A DNA stretch of 64,000 nucleotides from NCBI RefSeq assembly GCF_003261055.1, contig NZ_CP030073.1, positions 2,294,001-2,358,000 of the forward strand, read 5' to 3'. The DNA is from Streptomyces cadmiisoli (GTDB lineage Bacteria; Actinomycetota; Actinomycetes; Streptomycetales; Streptomycetaceae). The position numbers were made by a program, and so were the translations under genes. The notes beneath the pieces were generated by a model. That model worked only from the letters and a program-made list of their open reading frames with translations. It was not told the origin of the DNA and made no database searches. Positions 53,841-61,489 of the stretch are shown here, piece after piece. Numbering within the stretch: position 1 is the first letter of the stretch; each line of letters begins with the position of its first letter.

Positions 53841-54860
53841 TCAGGCGTTGACCGCGGGGATGACCTGCGCGCCGTACGCGTCGATCACCGCTTCCTGCGC
53901 GTCGTGCATGTCGTAGACGGCGAACTGGTCGACGCCCAGTTCGCGCAGGGCGTTCAGCTTCTCGATGTGCTTCTCGACCGGCCCGACGAGGCAGAACCGG
54001 TCGACGATCTCGTCGGGCACGAACCGGGTGTCGGGGTTGCCGCTGCGCCCGTGGTGGGAGTAGTCGTAGCCCTCCCTGGACTTGATGTAGTCGGTGAGTT
54101 CGTCCGGTACGGCGGCGGAGTGCTCGCCGTACTTGGCGACCAGGTCGGCGACATGGTTGCCGACCATCCCGCCGAACCAGCGGCACTGCTCGCGTGCGTG
54201 GGCGAGCGCCTCGGGCGAGTCGTCCTCGGTGACGTAGGCGGGCGCGGCCACGCAGATCCGCACCTCGGAGGGGTCGCGTCCGGCGGCTGCGGCCGCGTCC
54301 TTGACTGCCTTGACCATGTACTCGGTGAGATAGAGGTCGGCGAGCTGGAGGATGAACCCGTCGGCCTCCTCACCGGTCATCTTCAGGGCCTTGGGGCCGT
54401 ACGCCGCCATCCAGACCGGAAGCCGGGCGTCGTCCTTGATCCAGGGGAACCGGATCACCGTGCCGCCGAGATCGGCCTCCTGACCGTTGCCCAGCGCCCG
54501 GATCACCTTCATGGCCTCGCTGATCCGGGCCAGCGTGTTCGGCTTGCGGCCGGCCACGCGCATCGCGGAGTCGCCGCGGCCGATGCCGCAGATCGTGCGG
54601 TTGCCGTACATGTCGTTGAGGGTGGCGAAGGTGGAGGCGGTGACCTCCCAGGTGCGGGTGCCCGGATTGGTGACCATGGGCCCGACCGTCAGCCTGCTGG
54701 TGTTGGCGAGGATCTGGCTGTAGATGACGAACGGTTCCTGCCACAGCACGGCGGAGTCGAAGGTCCAGCCGTGTGTGAAGCCGTTGCGTTCGGCCCGCTT
54801 CATCAGGGAGACCACTCGCGAGGCCGGCGGGTCGGTCTGGAGTACGAGTCCGAAGTCCAT
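53841..54860 (-). CDS. F420-type LLM-class oxidoreductase (CPS_4043-like)
   Basis: This 339-residue luciferase-like TIM barrel starts MDFGLVLQTDPPASRVVSLM, with TVGPMVTNPGTRTWEVTAS and ICGIGRGDSAMRVAGRKP, which place it among methylene-H4MPT-reductase-like F420 enzymes (the CPS_4043 group, as I recall the model). It would transfer hydride between F420 and an organic substrate. It starts 11 bp after the hydantoinase stop, with AGGAG eight bases before the ATG, so it belongs to that operon. No flavin dihydropyrimidine dehydrogenase gene is in the window, so this may be the redox step. That role is inferred. Confidence 0.85.
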   Translation of the reverse strand: MDFGLVLQTDPPASRVVSLMKRAERNGFTHGWTFDSAVLWQEPFVIYSQILANTSRLTVGPMVTNPGTRTWEVTASTFATLNDMYGNRTICGIGRGDSAMRVAGRKPNTLARISEAMKVIRALGNGQEADLGGTVIRFPWIKDDARLPVWMAAYGPKALKMTGEEADGFILQLADLYLTEYMVKAVKDAAAAAGRDPSEVRICVAAPAYVTEDDSPEALAHAREQCRWFGGMVGNHVADLVAKYGEHSAAVPDELTDYIKSREGYDYSHHGRSGNPDTRFVPDEIVDRFCLVGPVEKHIEKLNALRELGVDQFAVYDMHDAQEAVIDAYGAQVIPAVNA

Positions 54861-54871
54861 GAGCACCGCTC

Positions 54872-56272
54872 CTAGCTGAGGTACTGGCAGGTGGAGCGGG
54901 GGGTGTACGCGCCGTGCCCGGCGTGCCCGGTGTACTCCCGCTCGGTGATGACCGGTTCGCCGCGCGAGAGGACGGTCTCGACCCGGCCGGTGACGCGCTT
55001 GCCCTCGTAGGCCGAGTAGTCGACGTTCATGTGGTGCGTCCCGGCGGACAACACCTGCTCGGCGTGCGGGTCGTAGATGACGACGTCGGCGTCGGCGCCG
55101 GGGGCGATGGTGCCCTTCTTCGGGTACATGCCGAACATCCGGGCGGGGGTGGCGCAGGCGATCTCGATCCAGCGGCGCCGGGTGATGTGCCCGTCGACGA
55201 CCGCCTGGTGGAGCAGGTCCATGCGGTTCTCGACGCCCGGCAGCCCGTTGGGGATCTTGGAGAAGTCGCCGCGGCCCAGCTCCTTCTGCCCGACGAAGCA
55301 GAACGGGCAGTGGTCGGTGGAGACCACCTGGAGATCGTTCGTGCGCAGGCCCCGCCACAGGGCCGCCTGGTGCTCCCGCGGGCGCAGCGGGGTGGAGCAG
55401 ACGTACTTGGCGCCCTCGAAGTCGGGCTCGGCAAGGTTGTCGGTGGACAGGAACAGGTACTGCGGGCAGGTCTCGCCGAAGACGTCGAGCCCCTCGTCAC
55501 GCGCCCTGGCCAGCTCGGCGACCGCCTCCATGGCCGAGACGTGCACGACGTACAGCGGCGCCCCGGCGACCTGCGCCAGCCTGATCGCGCGGTGGGTGGC
55601 CTCGGCCTCCAGCAGCGATTTGCGCACTTCCCCGTGGTAGCGGGGGTCCGTCTCCCCGCGGGCCAGTGCCTGCTCCACCAGCACGTCGATGGCGATGCCG
55701 TTCTCGGCGTGCATCATGATCAGGCCGCCGTTCTCGGCGGAGCGCTGCATGGCGCGCAGGATCTGGCCGTCGTCGGAGTAGAAGACGCCCGGGTACGCCA
55801 TGAACTGCTTGAAGGAGGTGACGCCCTCCTCCACCAGCAGGTCCATCTCCTTGAGCGTCTCGTCGTTCACATCGGAGACGATCATGTGGAAGCCGTAGTC
55901 GATCGCGCAGTTGCCCTCGGCCTTGGCGTGCCAGGCGTCCAGGCCCTCGCGCAGGGTGTGTCCGACGCTCTGCACCGCGAAGTCGACGATGGTCGTCGTG
56001 CCGCCCCAGGCGGCGGCCCGGGTGCCGGTCTCGAAGGTGTCCGAGGCGAAGGTGCCGCCGAAGGGCAGTTCCATGTGGGTGTGGGCGTCGACACCGCCCG
56101 GGACGACGTACTTCCCGGTGGCGTCGATCACCCGCTCGGCCGTCCAGGCCTCGGCGGCCGGGGTGCCGGAGGCTGCGAGGGCGGCGACACGGCCGTCCTC
56201 GATCAGGACGTCGGCGTGGATCTCGTCGGACGCGGTGATGACGAGTCCACCACGGATGACGGTACGGCTCAT
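54872..56272 (-). CDS. hydA: Dihydropyrimidinase / D-hydantoinase
   Basis: This 466-residue cyclic amidohydrolase has every metal-site element: VDAHTHMELP (His64, His66), carboxylated Lys155 in SFKQFMAYP, His188 in MMHAENG, His244 in VVHVSAMEA and Asp320 in VSTDHCPF. It opens the ring of dihydropyrimidines or 5-substituted hydantoins to N-carbamoyl amino acids. Length and motifs are those of hydantoinase rather than allantoinase or dihydroorotase. A strong AGGAGAGGGAG precedes the ATG at 56272. It lies between a carbamoyl-amidohydrolase gene and the LLM gene. Confidence 0.94.
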   Translation of the reverse strand: MSRTVIRGGLVITASDEIHADVLIEDGRVAALAASGTPAAEAWTAERVIDATGKYVVPGGVDAHTHMELPFGGTFASDTFETGTRAAAWGGTTTIVDFAVQSVGHTLREGLDAWHAKAEGNCAIDYGFHMIVSDVNDETLKEMDLLVEEGVTSFKQFMAYPGVFYSDDGQILRAMQRSAENGGLIMMHAENGIAIDVLVEQALARGETDPRYHGEVRKSLLEAEATHRAIRLAQVAGAPLYVVHVSAMEAVAELARARDEGLDVFGETCPQYLFLSTDNLAEPDFEGAKYVCSTPLRPREHQAALWRGLRTNDLQVVSTDHCPFCFVGQKELGRGDFSKIPNGLPGVENRMDLLHQAVVDGHITRRRWIEIACATPARMFGMYPKKGTIAPGADADVVIYDPHAEQVLSAGTHHMNVDYSAYEGKRVTGRVETVLSRGEPVITEREYTGHAGHGAYTPRSTCQYLS

Positions 56273-56321
56273 GCTCCCTCTCCTTCCGGTCGTACGTGCT
56301 GTCGGCGGGGCACCCGGGGGT

Positions 56322-57164
56322 TCAGGGCGCGGTCAGCGGCGAGTACGCGCCCGGCGCCCGGTCGCGGTAGAACTGCCAGCGGTCGCGGACCTCGCGCAGT
56401 GTCGCCATGTCGAGGTCCCGGACCACGAGTTCGGTCTCCTTGTCGCTCGCCGGCTCGCCGACGAACTGCGCCGCCGGGTCCACGAAGTACGAGGTCCCGT
56501 AGAAGTCGTTGTCCCCGTACTCCTCGACCCCGACCCGGTTGATCGCGCCCACGAAGTACTCGTTGGCGACGGCCGACGCCGGCTGCTCCAGCTGCCACAG
56601 GTAGGCGGACAGGCCGCGCGAGGTGGCGGACGGGTTGAAGACGATCTCGGCCCCGGCCAGGCCCAGCGCCCGCCAGCCCTCGGGGAAGTGCCGGTCGTAG
56701 CAGATGTACACGCCGATCTTCCCGACGGCGGTGTCGAAGACGGGCCAGCCGCTGTTGCCGGGGCGGAAGTAGAACTTCTCCCAGAAGCCCTTCACCTGCG
56801 GGATGTGGGTCTTGCGGTACTTGCCGAGGTAGGAGCCGTCCGCGTCGATCACCGCGGCGGTGTTGTAGAGGACTCCGGGCTGTTCCTCCTCGTACATCGG
56901 CAGTACGAGCACGATGCCCAGCTCGCGGGCGAGCGCCTGGAAGCGCCGGACGATCGGCCCGTCCGGGATCCGCTCGGCGTACGCGTAGAACGCGGGGTCC
57001 TGGACCTGGCAGAAGTACGGGCCGTAGAACAGCTCCTGGAAGCACAGGACTTGGGCGCCCTGCGCGGCGGCGTCGCGCACGGCCTGCTCGTGCACCCGGA
57101 TCATCGACTCCTTGTCGCCGGTCCAGGCGGTCTGGAAGACGGCGGCGCGGATCACTCGGCTCAT
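56322..57164 (-). CDS. Nitrilase-superfamily N-carbamoyl amidohydrolase (beta-ureidopropionase-like), copy 1
   Basis: This 280-residue enzyme has the Glu-Lys-Cys triad: Glu44 in CFQELF, Lys118 in KYRKTHIP and Cys155 in YICYDRHFPE. The motif set (GFWEKFYFRPGN, NPSATSRGLS) is that of beta-ureidopropionase and N-carbamoylputrescine-type amidases. It would split the N-carbamoyl amino acid made by the hydantoinase into amino acid, CO2 and ammonia. GGAGG lies upstream of the ATG. About 200 of 280 residues are identical to copy 2 at 60489-61331 in a gap-free alignment. Confidence 0.93.
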   Translation of the reverse strand: MSRVIRAAVFQTAWTGDKESMIRVHEQAVRDAAAQGAQVLCFQELFYGPYFCQVQDPAFYAYAERIPDGPIVRRFQALARELGIVLVLPMYEEEQPGVLYNTAAVIDADGSYLGKYRKTHIPQVKGFWEKFYFRPGNSGWPVFDTAVGKIGVYICYDRHFPEGWRALGLAGAEIVFNPSATSRGLSAYLWQLEQPASAVANEYFVGAINRVGVEEYGDNDFYGTSYFVDPAAQFVGEPASDKETELVVRDLDMATLREVRDRWQFYRDRAPGAYSPLTAP

Positions 57165-57342
57165 CGGGACCTCCGGTAGCTCGGTGTGCGGCGAGCCTAG
57201 GAAGTCGCGGGGGCGGCGTTGAGTTGCACCGTGTCACGTCTGCGGGCGTCCGGCGTGCCACGGTGTCACCTCGTGCCGGTCCCATGTCTCACCGCCGTTT
57301 TCCCAGCTCGTCCCATGTTTCTCCGCTGTTTCACGGCACCGT

Positions 57343-58980
57343 TCACCCCTGTTGCGCGTCGTGCGCGAGGAGCGCGATGTGCACCGAGGCGGCCTGCTCG
57401 AAATCGTCCAGGTCGACTCCCAGACGGGCCTGTATCGCCTCCAGGCGGCGGTAGAGCGCCGGCCGGGAGACGTGGTGCAGCTGGGCGGTGCGGGACTTGT
57501 TGCGGCCGGTGGCGAGATAGGTCCGCAGGACGGCCAGCAGATCGTCCTCGCCGCCGCGCAGCAGCCCGTCCAGCTCGCGTTCCGCGAAGGACTGCACGTG
57601 CGGGTCGTCCCGCAGCAGCCGGACCAGCCCCCGCAGATGCACGTCCCGCAGCCGGACGACGGCCGGCAGGTCGCGTGCGGCCGGGGAGTCCGCGACGGCG
57701 TCCGCCACATGCCGTGCCTCGCGCAGACCGGCGGGCACGTCGTCCCAGGCGGTGCGCGCGCCGGCGGCGGCGACGACCGTCGTCCGGGCACCCGCCCCGG
57801 TGCGCAGCCGGGTGGCGAAGCGGGCGGCGAGCGCCTCCGCGTCCTGGTCCCGGGCCAGGCTCAGCAGCACGGCGGTGGCTCCGTCGGCCAGCTCGGCGAC
57901 CAGCCCCGGCATCCCGAGCAGCCGCAGCACCCGGTCGAGCCGGGCGGCGTCGCCGTCGCGCACCACGAGGGGCACGAACGTGCGCCGGTTGACGGGCAGT
58001 CCGGCGGCACGCGCGCGTGGCAGGAGCTGCCGGGCCGGCACGATGCCGCCGACCAGGTCCGTCAGCAGGCTCTGCGCGGACTGCTCCTCCCAGGAGCCGG
58101 CCGCGGTGCCGCCGAGCATGCGGTGCAGGACGAGCGCCTCGGCGGCCCGGTCGGCGAGGAGCCGTCCGGTGGCGGTGTCGCCCCGGTGGCCGCAGAGCAC
58201 GATCCGGCCCCAGTGCTCCCCGCGTCCGCCGAGTTCGGCGCGGATCCAGCCGTCGCCCTGGCCGCCGCCGGCCTGCCGGGCGATGCGGTCCCAGTCGCGC
58301 AGCACGTCGTCCACCGCGGACCGCTCCCCCGCCGTGGCCAGGACGCGGTGGGCGAGGTTGGTGACGACGACCGGGCAGGCGCTGTGCTGGGCGACCTCGT
58401 CGAGCAGGCGTTGCAGCGGGGCGCCCGCGGTGATGAGCGCGGTCAGCGCGGTCCGTACGGCCTCCGAGAGGCTGACGGCGGCGAACTTCCGCCGCACCAG
58501 CCGGGACTGGACCTCCTCGGTCAGCTCCGCGAAGGGGAAGGGCCGGTGCAGGACGACCAGCGGCAGCCCGCACCGCTCGGCCGCCCGTCGCATGACGTCG
58601 GGCGGGGCGGGGAAGGCGCGGCCCAGTCCGAGGACGACGGCGGCGGCCTCGGCGCGGTGCAGGGAGTGGATGTACTCGGCCTGCTTGGTCGCGTCGCCAG
58701 CCAGCAGGACCCCGGTGGTGAGCACCATCTCCCCGCCGCTGAGCATCACGCCCACGTCGGCGGCCTCGGCGACGTGCACCCAGCGCACCGGCCGGTCGAG
58801 CTGCCCGGCGCCGGCCACCACCTCGGGCTCCCCGGCCAGCACCCGTTCCAGACCGAGCACCTGACGGACCGACAGGCCCGGTTCCGGCGGCTCCGGGCGG
58901 ACCGCCGGGCCGGCCGGGTCCCGGCGTGCGGGGGATCCGGGGGCGGGGACGTGCTTCAAGGGCTCCGAGGCGGTGGTCAT
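57343..58980 (-). CDS. PucR-family regulator of purine/pyrimidine catabolism
   Basis: This 545-residue protein has an N-terminal PucR sensor domain (about 35-160: LSVRQVLGLERVLAGEPEVV and PVRWVHVAEAADVG), a GAF-like middle and a C-terminal PucR HTH (about 480-535: LRTYLATGRNKSRTAQLHHV then SRPALYRRLEAIQ). PucR-type proteins activate nucleobase catabolism genes in response to pathway intermediates. It is placed between the two halves of the cluster and is the probable controller of both. The ATG at 58980 has AAGGGA upstream. A MITE-like element separates it from the aminotransferase gene. Confidence 0.92.
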   Translation of the reverse strand: MTTASEPLKHVPAPGSPARRDPAGPAVRPEPPEPGLSVRQVLGLERVLAGEPEVVAGAGQLDRPVRWVHVAEAADVGVMLSGGEMVLTTGVLLAGDATKQAEYIHSLHRAEAAAVVLGLGRAFPAPPDVMRRAAERCGLPLVVLHRPFPFAELTEEVQSRLVRRKFAAVSLSEAVRTALTALITAGAPLQRLLDEVAQHSACPVVVTNLAHRVLATAGERSAVDDVLRDWDRIARQAGGGQGDGWIRAELGGRGEHWGRIVLCGHRGDTATGRLLADRAAEALVLHRMLGGTAAGSWEEQSAQSLLTDLVGGIVPARQLLPRARAAGLPVNRRTFVPLVVRDGDAARLDRVLRLLGMPGLVAELADGATAVLLSLARDQDAEALAARFATRLRTGAGARTTVVAAAGARTAWDDVPAGLREARHVADAVADSPAARDLPAVVRLRDVHLRGLVRLLRDDPHVQSFAERELDGLLRGGEDDLLAVLRTYLATGRNKSRTAQLHHVSRPALYRRLEAIQARLGVDLDDFEQAASVHIALLAHDAQQG

Positions 58981-59007
58981 GACGGTGTTCCCTTGCTCGG
59001 TGTGCTG

Positions 59008-59209
59008 CTAGTGCCGCGGCAGGCAACGTTCGCCCCGTCGCGACGCCCGGCACGCTCCCCCACTGCCTGCAAGGCGTGGAAGGTGCCCCCACTCACCGCA
59101 CCGGCCGAAAGCCCGAGCACGTCCAGTACGAGGACTTCCGGCCGGCACGCCGAGAGCACGCACCGCACGCCGCTCCTCGACGGGCAAACGTTGCCTGCCA
59201 CGGCACTAG
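59008..59209. mobile_element. MITE-like 202-bp element with 28-bp terminal inverted repeats
   Basis: The ends 59008-59035 and 59182-59209 are inverted copies matching at 26 of 28 positions, beginning CTAGTGCCG and containing GGCAGGCAACGTT. Both ends carry CTAG, which may be the target duplication or part of the repeat. The interior has no transposase or plausible gene. The right end supplies the stop codon of the aminotransferase gene. Size and structure are those of a non-autonomous insertion element. Confidence 0.82.
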
Positions 59210-60492
59210 CCGATGCTCCTCAGAGCGCGTTCGAGGATCGCGGCGCCCTCCTCGGCCTCCGCGACGGTCAGGGACAGCGGCGGGGCGATCCGCAGGGCGC
59301 TGGAGTCGTGGCCGCCTCCCTTTCCGATGAGCAGACCGCCCGCGCGGGCCGCCTCCAGCACGGCGGTGGCCGCCGCCGGATCCGCCTCGTCGGTGCCGGG
59401 CCGCGCGATCTCGACGCCGATCATCAGTCCGCGCCCCCGCACCTCCCGGACGGCGGGCACCTGCGCGGCGACGGCGCGCAGCCGCTCGATGAGCAGTCCG
59501 CCGACCCGGCGGGCGTTGCCCTGGAGGTCGTGCTCCAGCAGGTACGTGAGGTTGGCCAGGCCCGCCGCCATGGTGATCTGGGTGCCGCCGAAGGTCGAGA
59601 TGCTGTTGGCGTCCAGGCAGTTCATGATCTCGGCGCGGGCGACGACCCCGCCGATGGACATCCCGTTGCCGATGCCCTTGGCGAACGTGACGATGTCCGG
59701 CGGGCCCGCGCTCGCGTGCGCCTGCCAGCCCCAGAAGTGGTCGCCGGTGCGGCCCCAGCCGGTCTGCACCTCGTCGGCGATCCACAGGATGCCGTGTGCG
59801 TCGAGGACCTCGCGAAAGGCCGCGTACAGACCGTCCGGCGGCGAGGTGAAGCCGCCCACGCCCTGGACCGGTTCGGCGATCAGCGCGGCCGGCGGGCGGG
59901 TGTGGCCGATCAGGTCGGTCAGGTCCGCCACGCAGGCGTCGATGAACTCGGGGTCGCTGAGCGCGGCGTACGGGCCCCGCGTGCGCACCCCTCCGTGGAC
60001 GTACAGCGTCTGGAGCGGGGACAGCGAGGTCGGCGACCAGCCGCGGTTGCCGGTGATGCCCACGGCGCTGAAGGAGCGGCCGTGGTAGCTGTTGCGCATC
60101 GCCAGGATCGTGTTGCTGCGCCGGTGGGTCGTGGCGAGCAGCAGCGCGGTGTCGTTGGCCTCCGTGCCCGAGGTGGTGAAGAAGACCCGGGCGTCCGGGA
60201 TGCCGGACAACTGGGCCACCCGCTCGGCGAGTTCCACCATCGGACGGTTGAGGTACAGCGTGGAGGAGTGGATGATCCGCCCGGCCTGCTCGGTGACCGC
60301 CTTGGTGACCTCGGGCAGGGCGTGGGCGGTCATCGTCGTCAGGATGCCGCCGAAGAAGTCGAGGTACCTGTTGCCCTCGGCGTCCCAGACGTGGCGGCCC
60401 TCGCCGTGGGTGATCTCCAGCGGCTCGTCGTAGTAGAGGGCGAGCCAGTCGGGCAGCACGGCCCGGTGTCGGCCCAGCAGGTCCTTGGTCAC
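59206..60492 (-). CDS. Class III (omega) aminotransferase
   Basis: This 428-residue PLP enzyme has TTSGTEANDTAL, NSYHGRS, the Asp240 of WIADEVQTG that holds the pyridine nitrogen and the Schiff-base Lys272 in TFAKGIGNG. It resembles alanine-glyoxylate/beta-alanine-pyruvate aminotransferases (AGXT2, PydD), which fits removal of the amino group from beta-alanine, 3-aminoisobutyrate or a similar product of carbamoyl hydrolysis. The GTG at 60492 overlaps the stop of nitrilase copy 2 (GTGA). Its own TAG stop lies in the inverted repeat of the MITE-like element, so the last residues may differ from the ancestral protein. Confidence 0.92.
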   Translation of the reverse strand: MTKDLLGRHRAVLPDWLALYYDEPLEITHGEGRHVWDAEGNRYLDFFGGILTTMTAHALPEVTKAVTEQAGRIIHSSTLYLNRPMVELAERVAQLSGIPDARVFFTTSGTEANDTALLLATTHRRSNTILAMRNSYHGRSFSAVGITGNRGWSPTSLSPLQTLYVHGGVRTRGPYAALSDPEFIDACVADLTDLIGHTRPPAALIAEPVQGVGGFTSPPDGLYAAFREVLDAHGILWIADEVQTGWGRTGDHFWGWQAHASAGPPDIVTFAKGIGNGMSIGGVVARAEIMNCLDANSISTFGGTQITMAAGLANLTYLLEHDLQGNARRVGGLLIERLRAVAAQVPAVREVRGRGLMIGVEIARPGTDEADPAAATAVLEAARAGGLLIGKGGGHDSSALRIAPPLSLTVAEAEEGAAILERALRSIG

Positions 60493-61331
60493 GGCTGCAC
60501 CAGCCCTTCGTAGGCGTCGGGGCGGCGGTCGCGGTAGAAGGCCCACTGCTGCCGCACCTGCTCGATGAGGTCGAAGTCGAGGTCGCGGACGACGAGTTCC
60601 TCGGCCTTGTCACCGGCCGGCTCGCCGACGAACTGTCCGCGCGGATCGACGAAGTAGCTCGTCCCGTAGAAGTCGTTGTCCCCGTACTCCTCGACGCCGA
60701 CCCGGTTGATCGCGGCGACGAAGTACTCGTTGGCCACGGCCGCCGCGGGCTGTTCCAGACGCCACAGGTGGGACGACAGACCGCGGTGCGTGGCGGACGG
60801 GTTGTACACCAACTGGGCGCCGTTGAGTCCGAGTTGCCGCCAGCCCTCCGGGAAGTGCCGGTCGTAGCAGATGTACACGCCGATCCTGCCGACGGCCGTG
60901 TCGAAGACGGGCCAGCCCAGGTTGCCGGGCTTGAAGTAGTACTTCTCCCAGAAGCCCTTGACCTGCGGGATGTGATGCTTGCGGTACTTGCCGAGGTAGG
61001 AGCCGTCCGCGTCGATGACGGCGGCGGTGTTGTAGTAGAAGCCGGACTGCTCGACCTCGAAGACCGGTACGACGACGACCATGCCGGTCTCGCGTGCGAG
61101 GTCCCGCATGCGCCGCACGGTGGGCCCGTCGGGCACCGGCTCGGCCCACCGGTAGTGCTCCGGCTCCTGCACCTGGCAGAAGTAGGGACTGTTGAAGACT
61201 TCCTGGAACCCGATGACCCGGGCGCCCTGCCGGGCCGCCGCACGGGCGTGCTCCTCGTGTTTCGCCACCATGGACTCGGTGTCGCCGGTCCAGGTGGCCT
61301 GGACCAGAGCGGCACGGACGACGTTCGCCAT
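60489..61331 (-). CDS. Nitrilase-superfamily N-carbamoyl amidohydrolase (beta-ureidopropionase-like), copy 2
   Basis: This 280-residue paralogue of copy 1 keeps Glu44 (GFQEVF), Lys118 (KYRKHHIP) and Cys155 (YICYDRHFPE) in the same positions. It is the first gene of the aminotransferase transcript: AAGGAG lies upstream of the ATG at 61331, a good promoter lies about 60 bp before that, and its stop overlaps the aminotransferase start. Differences from copy 1 cluster in the first 100 residues, around the substrate entrance, so the two may prefer different carbamoyl amino acids. Confidence 0.93.
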   Translation of the reverse strand: MANVVRAALVQATWTGDTESMVAKHEEHARAAARQGARVIGFQEVFNSPYFCQVQEPEHYRWAEPVPDGPTVRRMRDLARETGMVVVVPVFEVEQSGFYYNTAAVIDADGSYLGKYRKHHIPQVKGFWEKYYFKPGNLGWPVFDTAVGRIGVYICYDRHFPEGWRQLGLNGAQLVYNPSATHRGLSSHLWRLEQPAAAVANEYFVAAINRVGVEEYGDNDFYGTSYFVDPRGQFVGEPAGDKAEELVVRDLDFDLIEQVRQQWAFYRDRRPDAYEGLVQP

Positions 61332-61358
61332 GAGCTGCTCCTTCGACGGGACGTCAGC

Positions 61359-61391
61359 GCCTCTACGCCCGTAGACGCGGGCCGTAGAGGC
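61359..61391. promoter_or_regulatory. Inverted repeat at the start of the nitrilase-aminotransferase transcript
   Basis: Perfect 9-bp arms GCCTCTACG (61359-61367) and CGTAGAGGC (61383-61391) are 15 bp apart, with a third CGTAG between them. They sit at and just after the predicted transcription start, as a repressor site or a 5' hairpin would. Confidence 0.5.
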
Positions 61392-61394
61392 ACG

Positions 61395-61423
61395 AACGTA
61401 TGCCTCGGGGAAGTCCTTGCCAA
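61395..61423 (-). promoter_or_regulatory. Vegetative-type promoter of the nitrilase-aminotransferase unit
   Basis: On the minus strand, TTGGCA (61423-61418), 17 bp and TACGTT (61400-61395) form a good HrdB-type promoter about 64 bp before the ATG at 61331. The -10 hexamer is the same as that of the ccr operon. Confidence 0.6.
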
Positions 61424-61489
61424 GACCATCGTCGCCAACCCGCGCAGTCGGCGGCGTTTCACACTCCTGTGGGTGATCGACGGCGGCGC

